Virus record (IMG/VR): IMGVR_UViG_3300049489_000091
Span: 1-25,802 of that record
From: a virus
DNA length: 25,802 nucleotides
Direction: 5' to 3' (one strand)
Part shown: piece after piece, positions 17,374 through 23,878 of the stretch
Numbering within the stretch: the first letter of the stretch is position 1
How the letters are laid out: every line of letters starts with the position of its first letter
Position numbers and translations under genes: made by a program
The notes under the pieces: generated by a model
What the model was told of the DNA's origin: nothing
The model's input: the letters and a program-made list of their open reading frames with translations, nothing else
Databases searched by the model: none

Positions 17374-18123
17374 TTAAAATTTTAGGTTATTTATTATAAA
17401 ATCAACATCAATCCATTTGCTTTCTATCGGCTTGCTTAACTGCTTAGTGTTCTCAACGGCTAATTGCTGAACAAGTGATATTTGTTTCGCCCAAAGATTG
17501 CGGATTTGTAATTCGAAATCGTAATTGTCTGCCTTTCTAATTAAATATTCCAACTCAGAATTAAGCATCTTTTGCAAGTCCTCGATGTTACCTTTAAAAC
17601 CGGTAAAAGGAGTATGGCTGTTTGCGCCAAATGTAACAACAGAACCCTCGAATAGATTTATCTCTTTACATTCAAACACCTCTGCCATGCTATCCAATGC
17701 ACCCTCGATTGGCATTTTAATCCATTCGCATTTCTCCCAAATGTACTTAAAGCCAATAGAATGCTCTCTGTAAATACCATTCTTATAACGCTCAAGTATA
17801 ATGTCGCCAAGTGCTGTCTTTTCAATCTCGGCTTCAAACCCAAGTCCGAAGCCATCTTCGAACAATTGGTCAACTCTGCCGGTTGGCTCATTAACATTGT
17901 GCTGATGCAAGAACTTTATTTTTCGATTTCCTAAGCTTGCAGGCCCACGCTCCTGAATTGACTTAACAAAAGCACCCGGACGTATAATGTCCATGTCGCT
18001 ATCAACTATATTGAATGCAGCAAAATAACCTGTTACCTTTCGTGAGCTAATCTGCGGATATCGCTCCTCAGGTATGTCTTGCGACTTATATTCTATTAAC
18101 GAATTTTTATTTTTTTCTTTCAT
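17374..18123 (-). CDS. Prohead maturation protease, HK97 U35-type
   Basis: 249 residues with ATG at 18123; a TTG nine bases further upstream is less likely. The family motifs are visible: GYFAAFNIVDSDMDIIRPGA, FLHQHN with His73/His75, GRVDQLFEDGFGLGFEAEI, YREHSIGFKY with the presumed nucleophile Ser122, and EINLFEGSVVTFGAN. Family members are Ser/His proteases that cleave the capsid delta domain after prohead assembly. The C-terminal ~70 residues are helical. It lies directly before the capsid gene and is divergent from the plus-strand portal gene, so it needs either its own promoter in the 18124-18237 gap or read-through across the inverted portal. Confidence 0.9.
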   Translation of the reverse strand: MKEKNKNSLIEYKSQDIPEERYPQISSRKVTGYFAAFNIVDSDMDIIRPGAFVKSIQERGPASLGNRKIKFLHQHNVNEPTGRVDQLFEDGFGLGFEAEIEKTALGDIILERYKNGIYREHSIGFKYIWEKCEWIKMPIEGALDSMAEVFECKEINLFEGSVVTFGANSHTPFTGFKGNIEDLQKMLNSELEYLIRKADNYDFELQIRNLWAKQISLVQQLAVENTKQLSKPIESKWIDVDFIINNLKF

Positions 18124-18136
18124 AGCGTTCAAAAAA

Positions 18137-18161
18137 AAATACGCCTATTGTTGACGTATTT
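18137..18161. repeat. Perfect 7-bp inverted repeat in the protease-portal divergent gap
   Basis: AAATACG (18137-18143) and CGTATTT (18155-18161) are perfect complements around an 11-base loop. The site sits just before the protease start and upstream of the divergent portal gene. It could be an operator or an mRNA leader hairpin; the rest of the 18124-18237 gap is AT-rich with candidate promoter boxes. Confidence 0.45.
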
Positions 18162-18185
18162 CATTAAATTGCTTGCACTTCAAAA

Positions 18186-18193
18186 CAAAAGTA
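18186..18193 (-). promoter_or_regulatory. Candidate -7 box for protease/capsid transcription
   Basis: The minus strand reads TACTTTTG, matching TAnnTTTG, about 60 bases upstream of the protease start in the only divergent gap of the late module. No clear -33 box is seen, so support is weak. Confidence 0.25.
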
Positions 18194-18215
18194 ACAATTA
18201 TTTTGATATTTTAAT

Positions 18216-18223
18216 TATTTTTG
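18216..18223 (+). promoter_or_regulatory. Candidate -7 box for the inverted portal gene
   Basis: TATTTTTG on the plus strand matches TAnnTTTG and lies 15 bases before the portal ATG. The leader would be only a few bases. A TTTG occurs upstream but at too short a spacing (10 bases). Weak evidence in AT-rich DNA. Confidence 0.25.
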
Positions 18224-18237
18224 AAAAAAAATGCTCG

Positions 18238-19461
18238 ATGATTAGATTCGGTAATATTTCCGATTGGGTTCAAAACATGTTCACTTTCGGCAAACGCTCC
18301 TACTTTATAAACAGATCCTACATATTCGGACAAAAAGGTGAAGTGTGGATACCGGTTAATCAGCCATACGCTTTATATAATGAAATTCCACAACTAAAAA
18401 CAGTTGTTGATAAAAAGGCTAAATTGTTTTCGAACATGGAGCTTATTTTGGTTAATAAAGAAACCAAAGAGCCTGTTGAGGATTTCGATTTGCAAAAACT
18501 TCTTGCAAAACCAAACGTGCTTCAATCATTCAATAACTTTTTAGAGGAATATAAAATACAAGAGCAAGTTTATGGAAACCAGTTCATGTATAAGAACCAA
18601 CCAAGTTCTTTACAAAAGTACCCGGTTGCTCTTTGGAATATCAGTCCTCGTTACTTAGCACCGTATTTTTCGGGTAAAGTATTCAATCAGGTTGATTTGA
18701 AAGAAATTTTCCCATACTATGTATATAATCAAAACGGCAACACAGCGAAATACGAATCGGAGTATGTAATGTATTCAAAAATAAACGATCTTGACAATCC
18801 TGTAATCGGATGCAGTCCTATTGTTTCGCTTCAAATGCCATTATCAAATATTAAAGGCAGTTATTCATATAGAAATGTAATCCTAACTGAGAAAGGTGCT
18901 ATCGGTATCTTAAGTAATAAATCAAAGGACGGTATGGGCGTTGTTCCGTTGTCGCCAAAAGAGAAAGAGGAACTTGAAAGGCAGTACACTAATGAGTATG
19001 GCGCAGGAGCTGGACAAAGACGTGTTCACGTAACCAATTCAAGCCTCGAATGGTCACCAATGACTTACCCGACAAAAGACTTAATGCTATTTGAGGAGGT
19101 CGATGCAGATATGTTAACGATAATTGACTTGTACGGACTTAATGTTAATATATTTTCAAACAAAAATAGCACGTACGAGAATGTTAAAAATGGCATAAAA
19201 CTTGCATATCAAGATACCATACAGCCGGAAGCAGATAAGTTTGCGCAAGCACTTACAATTTTCTTAAATATTGACAAGAAAAATGAACTGATTGCATCTT
19301 ACCAGCACATTACCATACTTCAAGAAGACAGACTAAGCAAAACACAAACACTTGAAAGCAAAATACGAGCCTTAACACAAGTAAGTCAGCTTGGATTAAT
19401 TGATGGTGCGTTTCTAAAGGATATAATTGAAACAGAGCTTAAACTTAATAATAATGATTAA
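18238..19461 (+). CDS. Portal protein, HK97/SPP1-type, on the opposite strand to the rest of the late genes
   Basis: 407 residues from ATG 18238; a longer TTG-started frame adds an unlikely hydrophobic leader. Portal features are clear: an N-terminal stretch with VNQPYALYNEIPQLKTVVDK, FNNFLEEYKIQEQVYGNQFM, the segment DNPVIGCSPIVSLQMPLSNI typical of HK97 portals (xGxSPLxxAxxxI), then YRNVILTEKGAIGILSNKSK, a Lys/Glu-rich stem, DTIQPEADKFAQALT and a C-terminal clip/crown helix. It forms the dodecameric ring at the capsid vertex. It is the only late gene on plus: divergent from the protease and overlapping the large-terminase 3' end by 17 bases tail to tail. Confidence 0.92.
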   Translation: MIRFGNISDWVQNMFTFGKRSYFINRSYIFGQKGEVWIPVNQPYALYNEIPQLKTVVDKKAKLFSNMELILVNKETKEPVEDFDLQKLLAKPNVLQSFNNFLEEYKIQEQVYGNQFMYKNQPSSLQKYPVALWNISPRYLAPYFSGKVFNQVDLKEIFPYYVYNQNGNTAKYESEYVMYSKINDLDNPVIGCSPIVSLQMPLSNIKGSYSYRNVILTEKGAIGILSNKSKDGMGVVPLSPKEKEELERQYTNEYGAGAGQRRVHVTNSSLEWSPMTYPTKDLMLFEEVDADMLTIIDLYGLNVNIFSNKNSTYENVKNGIKLAYQDTIQPEADKFAQALTIFLNIDKKNELIASYQHITILQEDRLSKTQTLESKIRALTQVSQLGLIDGAFLKDIIETELKLNNND

Positions 19462-20809
19462 GTATTGTTCTTATAAACAATACCAACCCTGACATTGAAT
19501 CGGCTGCATCGTCATGTTTGCTCTTGCCCTCTTTCAGATAAGAGCAAAGATTTTCTATAAATTGCCTGTACTGATCAGACTGATATTCTTTTTCGAGAAA
19601 ATAACAATGTCTTTTTATAAATCCTGCATCCATGATTATCCGGGTATGCTTATTTGTTGTCGACACTGCTGTATAAATCTGAGTATTGTTGAGCTTTTTT
19701 TGAATATTCCTTGCGAACATAGCTCCCATGTTGTTGCTCTCTACCCTGCAATATTGCGCTCCTTTATTTAAGGCTGCAACACAAAGCTCAAGTCCTACAT
19801 CGGCATTCTCCCTCGTAAATACGACATCGGTAATGTATATTTTATCCTTTATGTTCCTGCCAATAGGCATTGATAAATAATCGCTACCCTCGTCTGCAAC
19901 GTCAATGTATGCAATAGAGCTTTCGAATTGCTCGTCAAGCAAGCTGCTTGGTTTAAAATAGTTTAATTCGTTTTTTGGAAACAACAATCCTTTTGCCTCT
20001 ATTGGATTTTGCATGTATTCAGCCTCAAATATGACGGCATCGATATTGGCTTTTATATCTAAATACTCCTCAGTTGTTTTAACGTCCTCGCAAAACGACT
20101 TTCCGTCGATTAAAGCCGGAACAACAATTGATAAGTCGTATCTTCCATCCTCTGTCATCTTGCCAATAACGTCACGCTTGGTCCACCTTGTTCCAATATC
20201 TATTTGCGGACAACATTTCTCAAGACGTGAATCGTGCGCTGATTGTTTCCAAGAATGCGTCTTGTCGTTGTTTGTGTCGCTCAATGCATCCTCGAGCGAC
20301 TTGTAAAGGTCATCCGTAATGGCTAATGCAGAAGCACCAAAGCCAATGATTGTGCCTCCTACGCCGTTGCCGAAATAACTAACTTGCTTTGCTGTGCTTA
20401 AATTCCAACCGGATATTGATTGCTTATCCCCTGCAAGTTTAATGTTTGGAAACACATCGACAAACTTATCGGACTTCACTATTGTTCTAACATCGTAACT
20501 AAATTTCTCATAAAGGGTGGCTGTGCAAGTGTTACGCATAACGCTTTCTGTTGGTTTTTTCGCCAACGTCCAAGCGCAAAACAAAGAAGTTATATATGAT
20601 TTCCCGGCTCTCGGAGGCATTGAAACAGACAATCGGAGAATTTCTCCATTGTGAATTTTCATGAAGCCGTCTGCGATTTGCTTTAAAAATGCTCTTTTTG
20701 TAAAAAAATCAACATCATAATAAAGACAAAAATCCCAAAAGTTACGCCTTGCGAGTTCCTTTTTCGCCTCCTGAATTATTGCTTCTTGCAAGTTCAAGTA
20801 ATTGCTCAT
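19445..20809 (-). CDS. Terminase large subunit (ATPase and nuclease)
   Basis: 454 residues, ATG at 20809. Walker A is MPPRAGKS at residues 64-71 and Walker B is LAITDD at about 162-167, followed by TRW (207-209). The C-terminal RNase H-like nuclease shows YIDVADEGSD with Asp303, RVESNN with Glu357 and KHDDAADS with Asp433/Asp434, the three acidic clusters expected. It packages phage DNA through the portal. The start overlaps the small-subunit gene by 68 bases, so a slightly later start is possible, but the N-terminal sequence NFWDFCLYYDVDFFTKRAFL looks family-typical. The 3' end overlaps the convergent portal gene by 17 bases. Confidence 0.95.
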   Translation of the reverse strand: MSNYLNLQEAIIQEAKKELARRNFWDFCLYYDVDFFTKRAFLKQIADGFMKIHNGEILRLSVSMPPRAGKSYITSLFCAWTLAKKPTESVMRNTCTATLYEKFSYDVRTIVKSDKFVDVFPNIKLAGDKQSISGWNLSTAKQVSYFGNGVGGTIIGFGASALAITDDLYKSLEDALSDTNNDKTHSWKQSAHDSRLEKCCPQIDIGTRWTKRDVIGKMTEDGRYDLSIVVPALIDGKSFCEDVKTTEEYLDIKANIDAVIFEAEYMQNPIEAKGLLFPKNELNYFKPSSLLDEQFESSIAYIDVADEGSDYLSMPIGRNIKDKIYITDVVFTRENADVGLELCVAALNKGAQYCRVESNNMGAMFARNIQKKLNNTQIYTAVSTTNKHTRIIMDAGFIKRHCYFLEKEYQSDQYRQFIENLCSYLKEGKSKHDDAADSMSGLVLFIRTILNHYY

Positions 20810-21113
20810 AAGTTAGATTGCTAAAATTAATCGGGATAGGCTTATTTTCGTCCCCCTCTAATGTTACACGATTTAATTTGGGTTTAAAAAACTCTAAAGC
20901 AGCTAAGTAAGCCGTTGAAAGTTCTTTGCCCTCTAATGTTTCAAAGTTTGAAATGAACTTGTCAGCCCCCTCGTTTAAGATGAATGATTGTAATCGCTCC
21001 CAAGATGATAGTCCGACTTTTTCTAAAAAAACGGTCTTGCCATTCTTTACTCCTTTTGCTTTTGTGCCTTTACTTTTGTGCCCGAGTTTGAATGATGTTG
21101 AAGTCTTAGCCAT
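20742..21113 (-). CDS. Terminase small subunit
   Basis: 123 residues, ATG at 21113. It has a basic Ser/Lys/Gly-rich N-terminus (FKLGHKSKGTKAKGVKNGK), a helical core (SSWERLQSFILNEGADKFIS, then ELSTAYLAALEFFKPKLNRV) and an acidic-to-polar tail with NFSNLTYEQLLELARSNNS. The core 'KxxxxYLxLLEYxKPKLxRxE' pattern matches small terminases of Bacteroidota phages, which bind the packaging site. Its 3' end overlaps the large subunit gene. It is the first gene of the late module and has a -7-like box 61 bases upstream. Confidence 0.82.
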   Translation of the reverse strand: MAKTSTSFKLGHKSKGTKAKGVKNGKTVFLEKVGLSSWERLQSFILNEGADKFISNFETLEGKELSTAYLAALEFFKPKLNRVTLEGDENKPIPINFSNLTYEQLLELARSNNSGGEKGTRKA

Positions 21114-21128
21114 CTTTTGCCAACTTTT

Positions 21129-21278
21129 TTAGCAATTAGTAAATAATTTCTTTACCATTATAATGGTGTCTTGCAAATATACGATAATTCTGTTATCTAT
21201 TACCCCGAATACAATGTCCGATGCTAAAATTATTGGCAATAAAATTATAACTAAAAATATTTTAAGAATAGTATGCAT
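21129..21278 (-). CDS. Possible small membrane protein (49 aa)
   Basis: ATG at 21278 overlaps the stop of the DUF3820-like gene as TAATG, the same coupling seen six times in this window. The frame encodes 49 residues, with a strongly hydrophobic segment at residues 4-20 (ILKIFLVIILLPIILAS), and ends at TAA 21129. It fills the gap before the terminase genes, which also holds a candidate promoter box, so the frame might be fortuitous in AT-rich DNA. A small membrane or lysis-related role would be speculation. Confidence 0.4.
   Translation of the reverse strand: MHTILKIFLVIILLPIILASDIVFGVIDNRIIVYLQDTIIMVKKLFTNC
21174..21181 (-). promoter_or_regulatory. Candidate -7 box before the terminase genes
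   Basis: The minus strand reads TATATTTG, a perfect TAnnTTTG box, 61 bases upstream of the small terminase start. A TTG lies upstream but 30 bases away, longer than the usual spacing. The same octamer precedes the major tail gene. It could start the late transcript. Confidence 0.35.
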
Positions 21279-21469
21279 TAATTAGAGCTGTAAATTTTCT
21301 TTTCAAGTCTTGCACGTTCAAGTATTCTATCCTGATTATCTTCGATGTACTTCTTTACCTTTCCATGAAGCCAATCAAAGCCGTATATGTGTAATAGGTA
21401 TCTTCCCGGTACTTCTCCCATTGTTTTGCCTTTGTGTATGCCAAAAGGCATGATGTCGGTGTCGTTCAT
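21278..21469 (-). CDS. DUF3820-like protein (63 aa)
   Basis: 63 residues, ATG at 21469 overlapping the previous stop as ATGA. It contains MPFGIHKGKTMGEVPGRYLL, the signature 'MPFGKYKGKxLxDVPxxYLxWL' of DUF3820 proteins, followed by a helical region (KVKKYIEDNQDRILERARLE). These small proteins are common in phages and bacteria. Some are related to an exonuclease-associated domain, but no activity is established that I can rely on. It belongs to the small-gene cluster upstream of the terminases. Confidence 0.75.
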   Translation of the reverse strand: MNDTDIMPFGIHKGKTMGEVPGRYLLHIYGFDWLHGKVKKYIEDNQDRILERARLEKKIYSSN

Positions 21470-21642
21470 AGATCAGCTTTTTTGATTAGCATAAATTCTT
21501 GTGTGCTAATATAAACAAAAGTATTACATATTTTATCGAGTTTTTCTTTTATGTTGTTGACTGTTAACTGATTTTCTGAATAAAAGTGTTCAGTAAGTTC
21601 TTTGTCGTATGCTCTGAATTTTGTAACGTATAAGTATCTCAT
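21466..21642 (-). CDS. Small unknown protein (58 aa)
   Basis: 58 residues, MRYLYVTKFRAYDKELTEHF..., from ATG 21642. Earlier in-frame starts at 21726 and 21810 exist, but that extension overlaps the upstream gene or reads as Lys/Asn low-complexity sequence, so the later start is preferred. It looks like a short alpha/beta protein, with strands YLYVTKF and FVYIST and a central helix. Stop and next start overlap as ATGA. No family was recognised. Confidence 0.55.
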   Translation of the reverse strand: MRYLYVTKFRAYDKELTEHFYSENQLTVNNIKEKLDKICNTFVYISTQEFMLIKKADL

Positions 21643-21709
21643 GTTATTTATTTGATTTTTATAATTTTTGTTAAAAGCGACTTGCTCATTATACCTATTT
21701 TTTTTTGTT

Positions 21710-21943
21710 TTAAGAGCCAATTTCATAATCATCAAAATCGCAAATTGACCTAACAAAAACATGACCTCTATCATCGTGTGCTTTGATGGCTGCGTTCCAT
21801 GTATCCCCATGTTGGTCTCGTTCTTTTTGTTTGGCTATTGCCATTGTAAATGTTAATGTTTCCAATAAGTCGCCATCATGTTCAAAGTGACTTTTAATTT
21901 TATCGTAGAACCATTCTACTGCTGTTTGTTTTTTTTCTGACAT
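21710..21943 (-). CDS. Small unknown protein (77 aa)
   Basis: 77 residues, ATG at 21943. It begins MSEKKQTAVEWFYDKIKSHF; the 'KQTAVEWLxxxI' opening is common in small proteins of Bacteroidota phages and mobile elements. It is acidic and helical (TLTFTMAIAKQKERDQHGDT), ending DFDDYEIGS. No function is known to me. Confidence 0.62.
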   Translation of the reverse strand: MSEKKQTAVEWFYDKIKSHFEHDGDLLETLTFTMAIAKQKERDQHGDTWNAAIKAHDDRGHVFVRSICDFDDYEIGS

Positions 21944-21954
21944 ATTTTGCGTAA

Positions 21955-22395
21955 TTAGTATTTAAAGATTATTATTTTTTTCCACACACCCCAACATTTA
22001 GTGTTTGTGTTCACGAGTAAATCAATTGTATTCTTAAATCGCTTATTCATGCAATCTTGAATGTAGTATTTGCCCGACAAATCACCAACACCAGTTACAT
22101 AGATGCTGTCACCATATTTGAACCGTTTAAGCAAGTCTTGACTTATGGCTACAATTCTATGTTTGCCGGGATTATCTTTGTTTATACAAAATCCTGATGC
22201 TGTTAAATAAGGACTTGCATCTGTTTGGTCGGATTCTGCATTGTAAATAGTGGCATTGACTGTTAGGGTATCAATTACACATTCGTGCTTAGTGTTATCT
22301 ACAATTATCGGTCGAGGTTTATTCACGAACTTCCATCCTAACCAAATGGTTAGACAAAGCACTAAGACTATTGCTGCTTGTTTGAGGTGTTCCAT
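21955..22395 (-). CDS. Membrane-anchored 3D/RlpA-like double-psi beta-barrel protein
   Basis: 146 residues from ATG 22395, one base after the previous stop; a TTG at 22404 is less likely. Residues about 4-24 form one N-terminal membrane segment (KQAAIVLVLCLTIWLGW). The rest matches the 3D (three-aspartate) domain: ATIYNAESDQTDASPYLTAS, then HRIVAISQDLLKRFKYGDSI, then YYIQDCMNKRFKNTIDLLVN, with Asp114 and Asp125 in the expected places. This barrel occurs in MltA and RlpA-type cell-wall proteins. A phage copy could act on peptidoglycan or at the envelope, in lysis or superinfection control, but no catalytic activity is proven by sequence. The domain call is fairly secure. Confidence 0.72.
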   Translation of the reverse strand: MEHLKQAAIVLVLCLTIWLGWKFVNKPRPIIVDNTKHECVIDTLTVNATIYNAESDQTDASPYLTASGFCINKDNPGKHRIVAISQDLLKRFKYGDSIYVTGVGDLSGKYYIQDCMNKRFKNTIDLLVNTNTKCWGVWKKIIIFKY

Positions 22396-22396
22396 T

Positions 22397-22579
22397 TTAT
22401 TCAAGTTTTAAATATTCTAATTTACAAATTGCCTTATCTCCTGGATATTCTATTTCTAAAATGAAAAATGGCTCAGGAATATCTTTTTTCAAAATTGCTA
22501 AAAAATCAGTTAGTTTTAAAATTGTCATTCGCTGACCTGTCAGCTTATGAATTATTCTGTCGCCTATTTCAAAAGTCAT
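22397..22579 (-). CDS. Small unknown protein (60 aa)
   Basis: 60 residues, MTFEIGDRIIHKLTGQRMTI..., from ATG 22579; a TTG 12 bases upstream is less likely. The opening 'FxxGDxVxxKLTGxxMxVxxI' pattern, a small SH3-like beta barrel, is common in short phage and host proteins of unknown role. It overlaps the preceding gene by 11 bases. Confidence 0.6.
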   Translation of the reverse strand: MTFEIGDRIIHKLTGQRMTILKLTDFLAILKKDIPEPFFILEIEYPGDKAICKLEYLKLE

Positions 22580-22757
22580 ATTCAAATTCAACTTTATAGC
22601 CCAAATGTTCTAATATTTGCTTAACAATAGTTTCGGTGTCAGTGTTATGACATGGTAATTCTACTCCGTTAATAGTTGTAATAGTGCCATAATGGTCACA
22701 ACAGCCATCCGTACATTTGTAATCATATTCCTCAAGTTTTATTTTTAACGTTTTCAT
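22569..22757 (-). CDS. Small unknown Cys-containing protein (62 aa)
   Basis: 62 residues, ATG at 22757 directly abutting the previous stop (TAAATG). It contains YKCTDGCCDHYGT and a later Cys-His pair (ELPCHNTDTE), which could bind a metal, followed by a helix and strand (ILEHLGYKVEFEYDF). No family is assigned. Confidence 0.6.
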   Translation of the reverse strand: MKTLKIKLEEYDYKCTDGCCDHYGTITTINGVELPCHNTDTETIVKQILEHLGYKVEFEYDF

Positions 22758-22988
22758 TTAAAAAGGTGTTGGTTTGTTTTCGATTAATTTAACTTTTGAA
22801 TTTATTTCGTTTTTGTTTACAAAAATTCCTTTAATATAATACCCAATACTCCCACCCGATTTTACTTGTTTCAAAACAGTACCTCGCTTCCTGTTAACTA
22901 CTTTACGACAAGCTGTAATTACATAGTCAGGCTCATCCTTAAATTGCCACTTAATACTATAAGTTGTTGTTATTGTTATCTTTAACAT
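22758..22988 (-). CDS. Small unknown protein (76 aa)
   Basis: 76 residues, MLKITITTTYSIKWQFKDEP..., from ATG 22988. A frame from 23051 would add 21 residues encoded by the repeat region, so it is rejected. The protein is basic and beta-rich (DYVITACRKVVNRKRGTVLK, then GGSIGYYIKGIFVNKNEI), in the style of small phage proteins that describe 'WQFKxxPxYxxTxCxKxxN'. It is the first gene next to the methyltransferase array. Confidence 0.6.
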   Translation of the reverse strand: MLKITITTTYSIKWQFKDEPDYVITACRKVVNRKRGTVLKQVKSGGSIGYYIKGIFVNKNEINSKVKLIENKPTPF

Positions 22989-23003
22989 ATTGCTTAGGTA
23001 GTG

Positions 23004-23036
23004 TTGCCCAGTAGTTATGGGCAATAAAAAAGGGGC
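23004..23036. repeat. Left boundary repeat of the first methyltransferase unit
   Basis: GTTATGGGC-AA-TAAAAAAGGGGC at 23014-23036 matches the reverse complement of 23716-23738 at 21 of 23 positions, so the pair brackets the first methyltransferase gene. A local palindrome, TTGCCCA (23004-23010) with TGGGCAA (23018-23024), sits in the same site. It lies about 20 bases after the gene's stop. Confidence 0.75.
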
Positions 23037-23057
23037 TAACAGCCAATACATTCATAC

Positions 23058-23792
23058 TTAAAATAATTGCGTTTGTGCTGTTATCTCTTTAAATCGCTTT
23101 TGTGCATCGTTAAAATATGTCGTATCAATTTCCAATCCCACAAAGTCAAGCCCTGCATAATGTGCCGCAATAGCCGAACTGCCACTCCCTAAATGAGTAT
23201 CTAATACCTTTTGCCCTTTCTCCGCATATTCATCAAACAACCATTTGTAAAGGTTAATTGGCTTTTGTGTCGGATGTATTCGCACCTCTTTATTTTTCAT
23301 ATCTGCCTGAAGCATTCCATGCCAACGGTGCTTTACTTTTCTTACAGCAGTTTTGTAACTTGTCCAAGCCAATTCACAGTCAGCATATCCGTTATCGCCA
23401 TTAACCTTATCCCAAACAATCCAACAAGGGCTTGCAAAAGGTATTAGATTTATGAAGTGATTTGCTCCCCAGATAATTTGATTTTTACTAACCCTCATCA
23501 ACTCCGCAAAGTATTCAGGCGGTGGCGGTGTTTTGTCCCAATCTTTTTTCTCATAGGTTTTACACTTTGCCGCACTTGCTCCATATTGAGTTCCGCCTCT
23601 TTCATAGTTGCTTGCATTTATCCCATAAGGAACATCCACCACCGCCAAATCAAATTGCTTATCGTGGCAGTTTTTTAGATAATCCATACAATCCACATTA
23701 AGTAATTGAACAGCCGCCCCTTTTTTACAGCCCATAACAGCACCTTGCGGCAATGCCGGGGTTCCTGCGTCCTCTGTCTTATTTGTTTTCAT
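23058..23792 (-). CDS. Beta-class DNA methyltransferase, first of three
   Basis: 244 residues, ATG at 23792. The beta-class order is visible: motif IV early (DVPYG, residues 53-57), a central target-recognition region, HPTQKP (173-178), and the AdoMet-binding motif late (VLDTHLGSGSSAIAAH, about 196-211). Motif IV is DVPY rather than the usual DPPY. The enzyme should methylate adenine N6 or cytosine N4; the site cannot be told. It is paralogous to the next gene (shared WGxNxx, GDNxYADxELAWTS, LDTHLGSG). Residues about 11-21 (TPALPQGAVMG) are encoded by the repeat, and an ATG at 23735 inside the repeat is an alternative start. It may protect phage DNA from restriction. Confidence 0.85.
   Translation of the reverse strand: MKTNKTEDAGTPALPQGAVMGCKKGAAVQLLNVDCMDYLKNCHDKQFDLAVVDVPYGINASNYERGGTQYGASAAKCKTYEKKDWDKTPPPPEYFAELMRVSKNQIIWGANHFINLIPFASPCWIVWDKVNGDNGYADCELAWTSYKTAVRKVKHRWHGMLQADMKNKEVRIHPTQKPINLYKWLFDEYAEKGQKVLDTHLGSGSSAIAAHYAGLDFVGLEIDTTYFNDAQKRFKEITAQTQLF
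23716..23738. repeat. Right boundary repeat of the first methyltransferase unit
   Basis: Inverted partner of 23014-23036. On the minus strand it reads GTTATGGGC-TG-TAAAAAAGGGGC. It lies inside the 5' coding part of the first methyltransferase and forms the outer box of the hairpin site at 23730-23864. Confidence 0.75.
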
Positions 23793-23864
23793 ATTGTATT
23801 TTTAGATCGTTAGTTTTCTACCTCTTTCTCCCGGCACTTCCGCAAGCTGCAAACCGTTAGCGGC
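23730..23864. repeat. attC-like hairpin site 1, between methyltransferase units 1 and 2
   Basis: The outer boxes are GCCCATAAC (23730-23738) and GTTAGCGGC (23856-23864), 7 of 9 complementary. The inner arms are 23740-23759 and 23831-23850 (CCGGCACTTCCGCAAGCTGC), 17 of 20 complementary. The loop is 71 bases and holds the start codon of the first methyltransferase. Spacers between outer and inner arms are 1 and 5 bases. A 135-base imperfect palindrome with nested box pairs is the form of an integron attC site; that identity is inferred. Confidence 0.6.
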
Positions 23865-23869
23865 AATGC
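23856..23869. repeat. Left boundary repeat of the second methyltransferase unit
   Basis: GTTAGCGGCAATGC; its reverse complement matches 24513-24526 at 13 of 14 positions, so the pair brackets the second methyltransferase gene. Confidence 0.7.
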
Positions 23870-23878
23870 TACGGACTG

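Noticed and set aside
23004-23024. TTGCCCA/TGGGCAA hairpin as a transcription terminator
   Set aside because: On the minus strand, the direction of the genes here, no T-tract follows the stem; it fits better as part of the boundary repeat.
22989-23051. N-terminal extension of the 76-residue gene from ATG 23051
   Set aside because: The added 21 residues are encoded by the boundary repeat, and a good ATG exists at 22988.
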